Shown one piece after another: positions 56,781-64,000 of a DNA stretch of 64,000 nt. The stretch comes from Streptomyces abyssomicinicus (lineage in GTDB: Bacteria; Actinomycetota; Actinomycetes; Streptomycetales; Streptomycetaceae): contig NZ_BBZI01000013.1 in NCBI RefSeq assembly GCF_008974245.1, positions 186,001-250,000 of the forward strand, read 5' to 3'. Numbering within the stretch: the first letter of the stretch is position 1; every line of letters starts with the position of its first letter. The notes beneath the pieces were generated by a model. It was given only the letters and a program-made list of their open reading frames with translations, did no database searches and had not been told where the DNA came from. Made by a program: the position numbers and the translations under genes.

Positions 56781-57980
56781 CTAGGAGGGGCCCCCGAGGC
56801 CAGTCAATACCCGCTCGGCCCGCTCCTCGGCGTTCGGCCCGGCCACCAGGTCGGGCATGATGCCCTCCCCGTCCACGCCCCGGCCGGACGGCGTGCGGTA
56901 GTGCCCCACGGTCAGCTCGGCGACCGAACCGCCCGGCAGCTCGGTCGGCATCTGCACGGCGCCCTTGCCGAAGGTGCGGGAACCGACGACCACCGCGCGC
57001 CCGCGGTCCTGGAGCGCCCCGGTGACCAGCTCCGCCGCGCTCATGGTGCCGGAGTCGACCAGCACCACCAGCGGGCCCGAGGTGCTGCGGCCCCGTTCGG
57101 CGTGCAGGGCACGCTGCTCGCCGCGCAGGTCGTAGGTGGCGACCAGCCCGCCGTCGAGGAAGGCGGAGGCGGCGTCGACGGCCTCGGTGACCAGGCCCCC
57201 GGAGTTGCCCCGCAGGTCCAGCAGTATGCCGTCGTCCGGGGCCTCGGAGGCCGCGGCGCGGATCTGGTCGCCCGCGCCCTTGGTGAAGGCGCTCACCTTG
57301 ATCAGCGTCGCCCCGCCGGCGGTCCGCCGCACGGTCACCGAATCGGTGGGGAGCAGCGCCCTGCGCAGGGTCTCGCTCCAGCGCCGTCCGTCGCGCTCCA
57401 GGCCGATCCGCACCGTGCTGCCGGCGTTCTGCGGCTCCTCGCCGGGGGTCGCGCCGCGCAGCCGGGCCAGCACCTCGGTGACCGGCAGGCCCTCGGTGGA
57501 CCTGCCGTCGACGGTCAGGACGCGGTCCCCCGCGCGCAGCCCGGCCTCGTCGGCGGGCGAGCCGTCGCGCACCCGGGTGACCGTGACGCCGCCGTCCTTG
57601 CCGCGCGCCGCCCAGACGCCGACGCCGGTGTAGCGGCCGTCCAGCGCCTCCTCGAACTCCTGGTACTCCCCGGGCGTGTACACCACGCCCCACCGGTCGC
57701 CGCTGCGGCTGACGGCGCGCTCGGCGGCCTCCACCGGGGACTTCCCGTCGACCAGCGCCTCCGCGGCGGCCTCCCGCGCCGCCAGCGCGGTGTCCCCGGC
57801 GGCGCCCCCGGACCGGGCTGCCTCCGGCCCGTCGCCGCCGCGTCCGTCGGAGACGGCGCCGCCCGCACCTGACGCCACCAGGACGCCCGCGAGGGCCAGG
57901 GTCGTCAGGGCCGCCCCGCGACGAATCGGACGGGTGGGGCGGGTGGTGCGGGTCTGACAGAACGGGTCGGGGCCTGACAT
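56781..57980 (-). CDS. C-terminal processing protease, S41 family (CtpA-like)
   Basis: 399 residues from MSGPDPFCQTRTTR. N-terminal signal/anchor (RRGAALTTLALAGVLVASGAG), then a PDZ domain (VTRVRDGSPADEAGLRAGDRVLTVDG), then the S41 core with catalytic Ser in LVVLVDSGTMSAAELV and Lys in VVGSRTFGKGAVQM. Acts in the cell envelope on unfolded or signalling proteins. Sits between smpB and ftsX on the same strand, a conserved actinobacterial order. Confidence 0.92.
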   Translation of the reverse strand: MSGPDPFCQTRTTRPTRPIRRGAALTTLALAGVLVASGAGGAVSDGRGGDGPEAARSGGAAGDTALAAREAAAEALVDGKSPVEAAERAVSRSGDRWGVVYTPGEYQEFEEALDGRYTGVGVWAARGKDGGVTVTRVRDGSPADEAGLRAGDRVLTVDGRSTEGLPVTEVLARLRGATPGEEPQNAGSTVRIGLERDGRRWSETLRRALLPTDSVTVRRTAGGATLIKVSAFTKGAGDQIRAAASEAPDDGILLDLRGNSGGLVTEAVDAASAFLDGGLVATYDLRGEQRALHAERGRSTSGPLVVLVDSGTMSAAELVTGALQDRGRAVVVGSRTFGKGAVQMPTELPGGSVAELTVGHYRTPSGRGVDGEGIMPDLVAGPNAEERAERVLTGLGGPS

Positions 57981-58048
57981 GAGGGGGAGTCTAGGACAAC
58001 GCGAGAGGGCCGCAGGGGCGGTTGCGCCTGCGGCCCTCTTGGGATGCG

Positions 58049-58966
58049 TCACACCTTCAGGTACTTGCGCAGGGCGAAGAAGGCCGCCAGCGCGGGCATC
58101 AGGAAGCTGATCGCGAGGATCAGCGGAAGCTTCGTCAGAAGGGCGTCCCAGCCGACGAAGTTGATGAGCGTGAGCCGCTCGGAGAGGGCCATGCCGCTGT
58201 CGATGGTGAAGAACCGGCCGAGCACCAGGAAGACGCAGGCGAGCGCGCCGCCGATGAGGCCGGCGACCGCCGCCTCCATGATGAACGGGGCCTGGATGTA
58301 GAAGCCGGAGGCGCCCACCAGCCGCATGATGCCGGTCTCCCGGCGGCGGCTGAACGCGGAGACGCGCACCGTGTTGACGATCAGCAGCATCGCGACGATC
58401 AGCATGACCGCCATCAGCGCCAGCGCGGCCGTCGAGAGCATGCCCAGCATGGTGAAGAGGTTGTCGAGGATGCCCTTCTGGTCCTGCACCGACTGCACGC
58501 CCTCACGGCCGTCGAAGGCCGTGGCGATGACCTCGTACTTCTCCGGGTCGGTCAGCTTGATGCGGTACGACTCCTGCATCTGGTCCGGGGTGAGGGTCGC
58601 CGCCAGCGGGGAGTCGCCGAACTGCTCCTTGTAGTGGTCGTACGCCTGGTCCTGCGTCTCGTGCACCACGTCGTCGACGATCGCCATGTCGGCGAGGTCC
58701 GCCTTGATCTGTTCCTTCTGGTCGTTCGTGACGGCGCCCTTGGCACAGTTGGGGTCGGACTCGGCGTCGCTCTTGTTGCAGAGGAAGATCGAGACGTTGA
58801 CCTTGTCGTACCAGTAGCCCTTCATGGCGCTCACCTGGTCGCGCAGCAGGATGGCGCCGCCGAGCAGGGTGAGCGAAAGGGCGACGGACACGACGACCGC
58901 GAAGGTCATCGTGAGGTTGCGGCGGAGACCCACACGGATCTCCGACATGACGAACTGAAGCCGCAT
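58049..58966 (-). CDS. ftsX: cell-division ABC permease FtsX
   Basis: 305 residues with four membrane spans. N-terminal MRLQFVMSEIRVGLRRNLTMTFAVVVSVALSLTLLGG, then a large extracellular loop (about residues 45-165) with a Cys pair (CNKSDAESDPNC), and C-terminal spans (LALMAVMLIVAMLLIVNTVRVSAFSRRRETGIMRLVG, the FtsX signature). With FtsE it activates peptidoglycan hydrolases at the septum. Follows ftsE by 31 bp. Confidence 0.95.
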   Translation of the reverse strand: MRLQFVMSEIRVGLRRNLTMTFAVVVSVALSLTLLGGAILLRDQVSAMKGYWYDKVNVSIFLCNKSDAESDPNCAKGAVTNDQKEQIKADLADMAIVDDVVHETQDQAYDHYKEQFGDSPLAATLTPDQMQESYRIKLTDPEKYEVIATAFDGREGVQSVQDQKGILDNLFTMLGMLSTAALALMAVMLIVAMLLIVNTVRVSAFSRRRETGIMRLVGASGFYIQAPFIMEAAVAGLIGGALACVFLVLGRFFTIDSGMALSERLTLINFVGWDALLTKLPLILAISFLMPALAAFFALRKYLKV

Positions 58967-58997
58967 GGCTCTTGTCAGGCCTTTCCGTGGACGGGGA

Positions 58998-59687
58998 TCA
59001 GTGCTGGTAGCCGTAGACGCCGCGCGCCTGGTCGCGGACGAGGCGGCCCTTCTCCAGCTCGATGACGCGCTTGCGCATCTGGTCCACGATGTTCTGGTCG
59101 TGCGTCGCCATCACCACGGTGGTGCCCGTCCGGTTGATCCGGTCGAGCAGCTTCATGATGCCGACGGAGGTCTGCGGGTCGAGGTTGCCGGTGGGCTCGT
59201 CGCAGATGAGCAGCTTGGGGCGGTTGACGAACGCCCTGGCGATCGCCACCCGCTGCTGCTCACCGCCGGACAGCTCGCCCGGCATGCGGTCCTCCTTGCC
59301 GCCCAGACCGACCAGGTCGAGCACCTGCGGGACGGACTTGCGGATCTCGCCGCGGGACTTGCCGATCACCTCCTGGGCGAAGGCGACGTTCTCGCCGACG
59401 GTCTTGTTGGGGAGGAGCCGGAAGTCCTGGAACACGTTCCCCAGCTGGCGGCGCATCTGGGGCACCTTCCAGTTGGAGAGGCGTGCGAGGTCCTTGCCCA
59501 GCACGTGCACCTGTCCCTGGGTGGTCCGCTCCTCGCGGAGGATCAGCCTCAGGAAGGTGGACTTTCCGGAGCCGGAGGAGCCCACCAGGAACACGAACTC
59601 GCCGCGCTCGACCTCGAGGGTGATGTCCCTCAGGGCGGGGCGGTTCTGCTTGGGGTAGACCTTGGTGACGTTGTCGAATCGGATCAC
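58998..59687 (-). CDS. ftsE: cell-division ABC ATPase FtsE
   Basis: 229 residues from a GTG start (IRFDNVTKVYPKQNRPALRD). Walker A VGSSGSGKST, Q-loop NVFQDFRLLPNKTVGENVAF, signature LSGGEQQR and Walker B LLICDEPTGNLDP are all present. Upstream in-frame sequence is not FtsE-like. Partner of FtsX, the next gene on the same strand. Confidence 0.96.
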   Translation of the reverse strand: MIRFDNVTKVYPKQNRPALRDITLEVERGEFVFLVGSSGSGKSTFLRLILREERTTQGQVHVLGKDLARLSNWKVPQMRRQLGNVFQDFRLLPNKTVGENVAFAQEVIGKSRGEIRKSVPQVLDLVGLGGKEDRMPGELSGGEQQRVAIARAFVNRPKLLICDEPTGNLDPQTSVGIMKLLDRINRTGTTVVMATHDQNIVDQMRKRVIELEKGRLVRDQARGVYGYQH

Positions 59688-59933
59688 GGAAACACCACGA
59701 GTCGCCGGGGGTAGATGTGCGTGACCATACGCGAATGCGGGTACCGGCCGCAGTCGCCGGACCTGGTTGCGCGCGCCTTGCCCCTTTTGTCGTCGCATTC
59801 GGAACAGTTTGTGGAAGGGATGCGGGGGTAACTGGGGGACCGCCTCGCGCCGGACCTGGCACAGTGGAAGAGGGAACAGCATCGTTCCCGTGAACGTTGG
59901 GCATGACGGAAGCGGCGCGAGGAGGGCGGGCGC

Positions 59934-60110
59934 ATGACGTACGACCGATTGGTATGCGCCAACTGCGCGGCGCCGGTCAGCGAGGGGCGCTGCCCCACGT
60001 GCCGGGCGAACCGTGAGCGGATGCAGCAGCCGTTCGGTGGGCTGACTCCGGGGGCGCTGCTGGTCCTCCTGGTGGTCCTGGCCACGGCGGCGGCGCTGCT
60101 GGTGCGCTGA
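59934..60110 (+). CDS. 58-aa zinc-ribbon membrane protein
   Basis: Sequence begins MTYDRLVCANCAAPVSEG and continues RCPTCRANRERM. Two C-x(2)-C knuckles (residues 8-11 and 20-23) form a zinc ribbon; the C-terminal half is one membrane span (TPGALLVLLVVLATAAALLVR). GGAGG ribosome binding site is 9-13 bases before ATG. It lies divergent to ftsE, after a GGGAAC-(6)-GTTCCC dyad at 59872-59889. Too short for common gene-finding cut-offs. I do not know its function. Confidence 0.85.
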   Translation: MTYDRLVCANCAAPVSEGRCPTCRANRERMQQPFGGLTPGALLVLLVVLATAAALLVR

Positions 60111-60165
60111 GGGCCCGCCTGCCCGGCGTGAGCGGGAGCGAGCCTCGTTCCCTGGAGCGGACGAC

Positions 60166-60208
60166 AAGGGGCGGGGCGGGACGGCCGATGCCGTCCCGCC
60201 CCGCCCTT
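60166..60208. terminator. convergent terminator
   Basis: Stem GGGCGGGGCGGGACGG / CCGTCCCGCCCCGCCC, 16 bp, loop CCGATG, extending by AA/TT around one bulge. Lies between the zinc-ribbon gene and the LAETG protein, serving both. Confidence 0.8.
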
Positions 60209-60233
60209 CGCCCGTTCGGCGGGTCGCCGTCCG

Positions 60234-60992
60234 TCAGGCGGCAGCGGCGCCGCCGCGGCCCTCCATCAGGCGCGGGAGGACCCGGAAGCCGATGCCGCCG
60301 GCGATCATCGTCGCGGCGCCGATCAGCAGGAACGTGGTCTCCGCGGCACCGGTCTCGGCCAGCTCGTCGCCGCCGCCCTGCGGGGCGGTGGAGTCCTCGG
60401 AACCGGTGTCGACGAGGTTGCCCTCGCCGCCCTGGGGCTCCTGGCCGCCGAGGTCGGGGTCCAGGCCGCCGTTGCCGCCACCGTTGCCGTTACCGCCACC
60501 GTTGCCGCCGTTGCCGCCGCCACCGTTGCCGTTGCCGCCACCGTTGCCGTTGCCGCCGTTGCCGGTGCCGCCGCCGTTCTCGTTGCCCTCGGAGTCGTCG
60601 CCGCCGACGGCGCCGTCGGAGGTGCCGGAGGAGTCGTCGCCACCGATCGCACCGTCGGAGGTGCCGGAGGAGTCGTCCCCGCCGATCGCACCGTCGGAGG
60701 TGCCGGAGGAGTCGTCGCCACCGACCGCACCGTCGGAGGTGCCGGAGGAGTCGTCCCCGCCGATCGCACCCTCGATCACGCCGCCGAAGGCGCCGTCGGT
60801 GCTGCCCTCGGTACCGCCCTCGGAGGTACCGCCCTCGGAGGTGCCGCCGTCGGACTCACCGCTGTTGATCCCGATCTCGACGTCGTCGCCGCCGAAGGCC
60901 GAGGCCGCGCCCGCCGCGGTCAGCGACGCGCCGGCCGCTATCACCGCGCCCGCGACGATCCGCGCGACGCGGACCCGTGTCTTTCTGCTCAT
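60234..60992 (-). CDS. repeat-rich LAETG surface protein
   Basis: 252 residues from MSRKTRVRVARIVAGAV. Signal peptide to about residue 32 (ASAFGG). Low-complexity Gly/Ser/Thr/Asp body: four tandem 13-residue repeats GA(I/V)GGDDSSGTSD, a partial fifth, then an Asn/Gly run (GNGGNGNGGGNGNGGGG). Sorting signal LAETG about 210-214, then FLLIGAATMIAGGIGFRVL and a basic end. Sortase class E substrate, anchored to the wall. There are no globular domains, so it is a stalk or coat polymer. Confidence 0.87.
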   Translation of the reverse strand: MSRKTRVRVARIVAGAVIAAGASLTAAGAASAFGGDDVEIGINSGESDGGTSEGGTSEGGTEGSTDGAFGGVIEGAIGGDDSSGTSDGAVGGDDSSGTSDGAIGGDDSSGTSDGAIGGDDSSGTSDGAVGGDDSEGNENGGGTGNGGNGNGGGNGNGGGGNGGNGGGNGNGGGNGGLDPDLGGQEPQGGEGNLVDTGSEDSTAPQGGGDELAETGAAETTFLLIGAATMIAGGIGFRVLPRLMEGRGGAAAA

Positions 60993-61171
60993 GTGTCTGC
61001 TACCCCCAGTAGCTGTAGTCAGGGAGGCCGCGTCCTGGGGGTGGTGATCGACGGGGGCGTCGTCTCGACCGGCCCCCGGTTCACATGCGCCCCCGTCAAC
61101 GCATGCCAAACCTAACCCTTCCGATAAACCAAAGCGCCGTCAAGTTACTTCACGTCACGTGCACAAAACGA

Positions 61172-61198
61172 CAACTGCCGCCCGGAAGGCGGCAGTTG
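61172..61198. terminator. prfB terminator
   Basis: CAACTGCCGCC-(CGGAA)-GGCGGCAGTTG, perfect 11-bp stem; on the minus strand a T-rich TCGTTTTG follows. Forty bases past the prfB stop. Confidence 0.85.
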
Positions 61199-61237
61199 CG
61201 TAAAAATGTGCGGTGATCGTGCGGACCGGGCTACCGG

Positions 61238-62344
61238 CTACTTCTCCTGCTGCTTGCGCCAGCGGATGCCGGCCTCGAGGAAACCGTCGATCTCGCCGTC
61301 CAGGACGGACTGCGGGTTGCCGACCTCGAACTCCGTCCGCAGGTCCTTGACCATCTGGTACGGGTGCAGGACGTAAGACCGCATCTGGTTGCCCCAGCTG
61401 TTGCCGCCGTCGCCCTTGAGGGCGTCCATCTTGGCCTGCTCCTCCTGGCGGCGCCGCTCGAGCAGCTTGGCCTGGAGGACGTTCATCGCCGTGGCCTTGT
61501 TCTGGATCTGCGACCGCTCGTTCTGGCAGGAGACGACGATGCCGGTCGGGATGTGGGTCAGGCGGACCGCGGAGTCGGTCGTGTTGACGCCCTGGCCGCC
61601 GGGGCCGGAGGAGCGGTACACGTCCACGCGCAGCTCGGACTCGTCGATCTCGACGTGGTCGGTCTGCTCGACGACCGGCAGGATCTCGACGCCCGCGAAG
61701 GAGGTCTGGCGGCGGCCCTGGTTGTCGAACGGGGAGATGCGGACCAGCCGGTGGGTGCCCTGCTCGACGGAGAGGGTGCCGTAGGCGTACGGGGCCTGGA
61801 CGACGAAGGTGGTCGACTTGATGCCGGCCTCCTCCGCGTAGGAGGTCTCGTAGACGTCGGTCTTGTAGCCGTGGCGCTCGGCCCAGCGCAGGTACATGCG
61901 CTGCAACTGCTCGGCGAAGTCCGCGGCGTCGACGCCGCCGGCCTCGGCGCGGATGTTGACCAGCGCCTCGCGGGCGTCGTACTCGCCGGAGAGAAGGGTA
62001 CGGACCTCCATCTCGTCGAGCGCCTTCTTCACGGCGACGAGCTCGGACTCGGCCTCGGCCTTGGTCTCCGGGTCGTCCTCCTCCTCGGCCATCTCGAAGA
62101 GGACGGCGAGGTCGTCGATGCGGCCACGGAGGGCCTCCGCCTTGCGCACCTCCGCCTGCAGGTGCGACAGCTTGCTGGTGATCTTCTGCGCCTCCTCCGG
62201 GTTGTCCCAGAGGGAGGGCGCGGCCGCCTGCTCCTCGAGCACGGCGATGTCTGCCCTCAGCCTGTCGAGGTCCAGGACGGCCTCGATCGACTCCATGGTC
62301 GAGGAGAGGGACTTCAGCTCTTCGGATACATCGACGACTGCCAC
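61238..62344 (-). CDS. prfB: peptide chain release factor 2
   Basis: 368 residues from GTG (AVVDVSEELKSLSSTME). SPF stop-codon recognition tripeptide in RISPFDNQGRRQ (about 203-205) and catalytic GGQ in SSGPGGQGVNTTDS (about 249-251). N-terminal coiled coil (LRADIAVLEEQAAAP). It reads UGA and UAA. Unlike E. coli, the frame is uninterrupted near the N-terminus, with no programmed frameshift. The Shine-Dalgarno (GGAGG) is unusually close to the start. Confidence 0.95.
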   Translation of the reverse strand: MAVVDVSEELKSLSSTMESIEAVLDLDRLRADIAVLEEQAAAPSLWDNPEEAQKITSKLSHLQAEVRKAEALRGRIDDLAVLFEMAEEEDDPETKAEAESELVAVKKALDEMEVRTLLSGEYDAREALVNIRAEAGGVDAADFAEQLQRMYLRWAERHGYKTDVYETSYAEEAGIKSTTFVVQAPYAYGTLSVEQGTHRLVRISPFDNQGRRQTSFAGVEILPVVEQTDHVEIDESELRVDVYRSSGPGGQGVNTTDSAVRLTHIPTGIVVSCQNERSQIQNKATAMNVLQAKLLERRRQEEQAKMDALKGDGGNSWGNQMRSYVLHPYQMVKDLRTEFEVGNPQSVLDGEIDGFLEAGIRWRKQQEK

Positions 62345-62437
62345 GCCCTCCAGCGTAACGGCTCCCCCCGGTGGCCAGGGCCACACCCCTGGTACGGGAA
62401 GGAGGGCCATGGGAGGCCCGGGGAGGACCGGGGAGGG

Positions 62438-63691
62438 TCAGGGGGCCGACGAGGAGACGCCAGGGGCCGTCGGGGGCTCCGCGTCGCCGCCGCCGGGCGA
62501 GGTGAGCCACCAGACCGTCGCCGCCGCCGCGGCGGCCACCGCCAGGGCCGCCGCCGTGACGGCGCGGCGCCGCGCGGCGGCGGGCCGGTTGCGCGCCGAG
62601 CCGGGGCGGGGCGCGCCCGGCGCCCGGGGGGCCCGGGCCGTGCCCAGCGCGCCGCCCGCCAGCTCGTCGGGCTCCGGCACCCGCATGGAGGTGTGGGTGT
62701 CCCGGTTCGAGTCCGGCCGCGAGCCGCGGACCAGCGGCACCACGCCCCGGCGTGCCGCGGCCGGCGACGGCGGCGTGCCCTGGCCGTCGCCGGCCGGCGC
62801 GAGCGGCGCGGCGGGGGCCGCGGGCTCCTCCTCGGGCTCGACGTCCTCGACGTCCAGCGCCGGCATCCCCGCCAGCAGCGGCAGCACCTCGCGCAGCCGC
62901 TCCGCCAACTCGGATGCCCTCAGCCGCGAGGCCGGCGCCTTGGACAGGCACTGCACGATCAGCCGCCACAGCTCCTCGGGGATCCCCGGCAGCGGCACCA
63001 CCGTCTCGGTCACGTGCCGCCGCAGCACCGCCCCGGGGTGGCCGCCGCCGAACGGCGTGAACCCGGCCAGCAGCTCGTACAGCACCGTGGCCAGCGCGTA
63101 GATGTCGACCGAGGCGCGCGGCGGCAGCCCCTCGACGATCTCGGGGGCGAGGTAGTCCGGAGTACCGATGATCTTGGTGGCCCGGCTGCGCCGCGGCGCG
63201 TCGATCAGCTTGGCGACGCCGAAGTCGGTGAGCAGCGCCGGGTGCGAGTTGCCGGGGCCGAGCGGGCCGTCCATGTCGAGCAGGACGTTCTCCGGCTTGA
63301 CGTCCCGGTGCACCACCCCGGCGGCGTGCGCGGCCGCCAGCGCGTCCGCGACGTCCGCGACGACGGCGACCGCCGCCTCGGGCGCCAGGCGGCGCTCGCG
63401 CTCCAGCCGGGTGCGCAGGTCGGTGCCGCGCACCAGGTCCATCACGAGGGCGAGGACGTTGCCGTCGACCACCAGGTCGCGCACCGAGACGATCCGGGGG
63501 TGCTCCAGTCCGAGCAGCGCGGTCCGCTCGCCGACGAACCGGCCGACCAGCTCCTCGTCGGAGGACAGGTCCTCACGCAGCAGCTTGATCGCCACGGGCC
63601 CCTCGGGCCCCTCGCCGAGCCACACCGTGCCGGCGCTGCCCCGTCCGAGGATCTGGTGGGCGGTGTACCGGCTGCCGATCTTCCGTGCCAA
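62438..63691 (-). CDS. pkaB: Ser/Thr protein kinase, membrane type, PkaB-like
   Basis: 417 residues, starting at TTG five bases after AGGAG (then ARKIGSRYTAHQIL). Gly loop GRGSAGTVW, Lys in VAIKLL, catalytic VVHRDVKPENVLLD, DFG in LTDFGVAKL and APE in YLAPEIVEG are intact. The kinase domain (about 12-275) is followed by a Pro/Ala linker, a single membrane span (AVTAAALAVAAAAAATVWWL) and a short extracellular end. In S. coelicolor pkaA and pkaB are adjacent kinase genes; I recall PkaB as 417 residues, which agrees. Symbol therefore moderate. Confidence 0.88.
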   Translation of the reverse strand: MARKIGSRYTAHQILGRGSAGTVWLGEGPEGPVAIKLLREDLSSDEELVGRFVGERTALLGLEHPRIVSVRDLVVDGNVLALVMDLVRGTDLRTRLERERRLAPEAAVAVVADVADALAAAHAAGVVHRDVKPENVLLDMDGPLGPGNSHPALLTDFGVAKLIDAPRRSRATKIIGTPDYLAPEIVEGLPPRASVDIYALATVLYELLAGFTPFGGGHPGAVLRRHVTETVVPLPGIPEELWRLIVQCLSKAPASRLRASELAERLREVLPLLAGMPALDVEDVEPEEEPAAPAAPLAPAGDGQGTPPSPAAARRGVVPLVRGSRPDSNRDTHTSMRVPEPDELAGGALGTARAPRAPGAPRPGSARNRPAAARRRAVTAAALAVAAAAAATVWWLTSPGGGDAEPPTAPGVSSSAP

Positions 63692-63859
63692 GAGAGCTCC
63701 TGTGAACGCGTGTTGGCCCAAACCTACGCGCCCACGGGGCCCTCCCTCACAACAGCCGGCGAATTCACCCGCCACCGCCCCGCCGCAGCGCCCGGCGCGG
63801 CGGCACGCCGCCGCGCCGCCGCGCGACGGCACCGGCCGCCCGACGGCACCGGCACCGGC

Positions 63860-64000
63860 CTACGGCACCTCGGTCGGGACCGAGTCCTTCACGTCCTCGA
63901 CCGAGTTCTGCACGTCCTGGGCGGTGTCGCCGATGCTGGTGACCCAGTCGGAGATGTCGCCGATCCAGGTGGTCAGCTGGTCCCACCAGCCCTTGGTGGT
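63860..64000 (-). CDS. C-terminal end of a gene, possibly pkaA-type kinase
   Basis: Only the last 46 codons are inside the window. They read TTKGWWDQLTTWIGDISDWV, then TSIGDTAQDVQNSVEDVKDSVPTEVP and TAG. An amphipathic, Trp/Asp-rich tail without a domain. By synteny to the pkaB-like gene it may be the C-terminus of PkaA, which I cannot verify. The 168-bp gap to pkaB is GC-rich and shows no other gene. Confidence 0.6.
   Translation of the reverse strand, partial: TTKGWWDQLTTWIGDISDWVTSIGDTAQDVQNSVEDVKDSVPTEVP

Noticed and set aside
61238..62344. Programmed frameshift in prfB
   Set aside because: The reading frame is continuous from the GTG to the stop, with no internal UGA in the N-terminal region.

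Overview
The window is high-GC actinobacterial chromosome. Strong third-position GC, frequent GTG starts, a tmRNA-SmpB-FtsEX block, an SsgA-like sporulation protein and LAETG sortase substrates all point to Streptomyces. From memory, the gene content matches the conserved core arm of S. coelicolor around hppD, nnaR, matAB and the pkaA/pkaB kinases; I could not run the alignment.

Layout. Positions 1-5.2 kb hold rdgB (partial), rph, a lipoprotein, a dense GGTCGG-type tandem repeat, an MBL hydrolase, and the mec / leader peptide / cysO / cysM cysteine locus. Positions 5.2-10.6 kb hold an amino-acid permease, DUF2017-clpS, and pncB-pncA (NAD salvage). Positions 10.7-19.4 kb hold a secreted M6 metalloprotease, two RDD membrane proteins, a Lon-like protease, Lrp/hppD and an SsgG-like protein. 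Positions 19.5-26.1 kb hold a GlcD-type oxidase, an IclR regulator, a DEAD/DEAH helicase, a Doc-type toxin-antitoxin pair, an MFS exporter and tRNA-Cys. Positions 26.3-30.8 kb hold a three-gene xanthine-dehydrogenase-like operon whose Mo subunit lacks the usual catalytic glutamate. A 1 kb repeat-rich gap follows.

Positions 31.8-42 kb hold a GH20 hexosaminidase, DUF3039, AlgH, murA, hupA, malic enzyme, an LAETG surface protein and a HelD-type RNA polymerase recycling helicase. Positions 42-50 kb hold nnaR-narK (nitrate/nitrite) and a matAB-like exopolysaccharide pair with an adjoining membrane protein. Positions 50-55.6 kb hold a LysR/DUF6817 pair, and a MarR-type regulator carrying an IS30-like helix-turn-helix, divergent from a DUF4097-ABC transporter operon. 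Positions 55.7-64 kb hold ssrA, smpB, a CtpA-like protease, ftsX, ftsE, a 58-aa zinc-ribbon membrane protein, a repeat-rich LAETG protein, prfB, a Ser/Thr kinase and the end of one more gene.

Most of the window is housekeeping. The observations most worth checking are the cysteine leader peptide combined with a tail-extended CysO, the XDH-like Mo subunit without its active-site motifs, the Doc homologue with an altered Fic motif and a triple GGTACC operator, the transposase-HTH/MarR fusion with its TGCAAC operator cluster, and several repeat arrays in gene-free gaps. No CRISPR, prophage, intact insertion sequence or biosynthetic cluster is visible.
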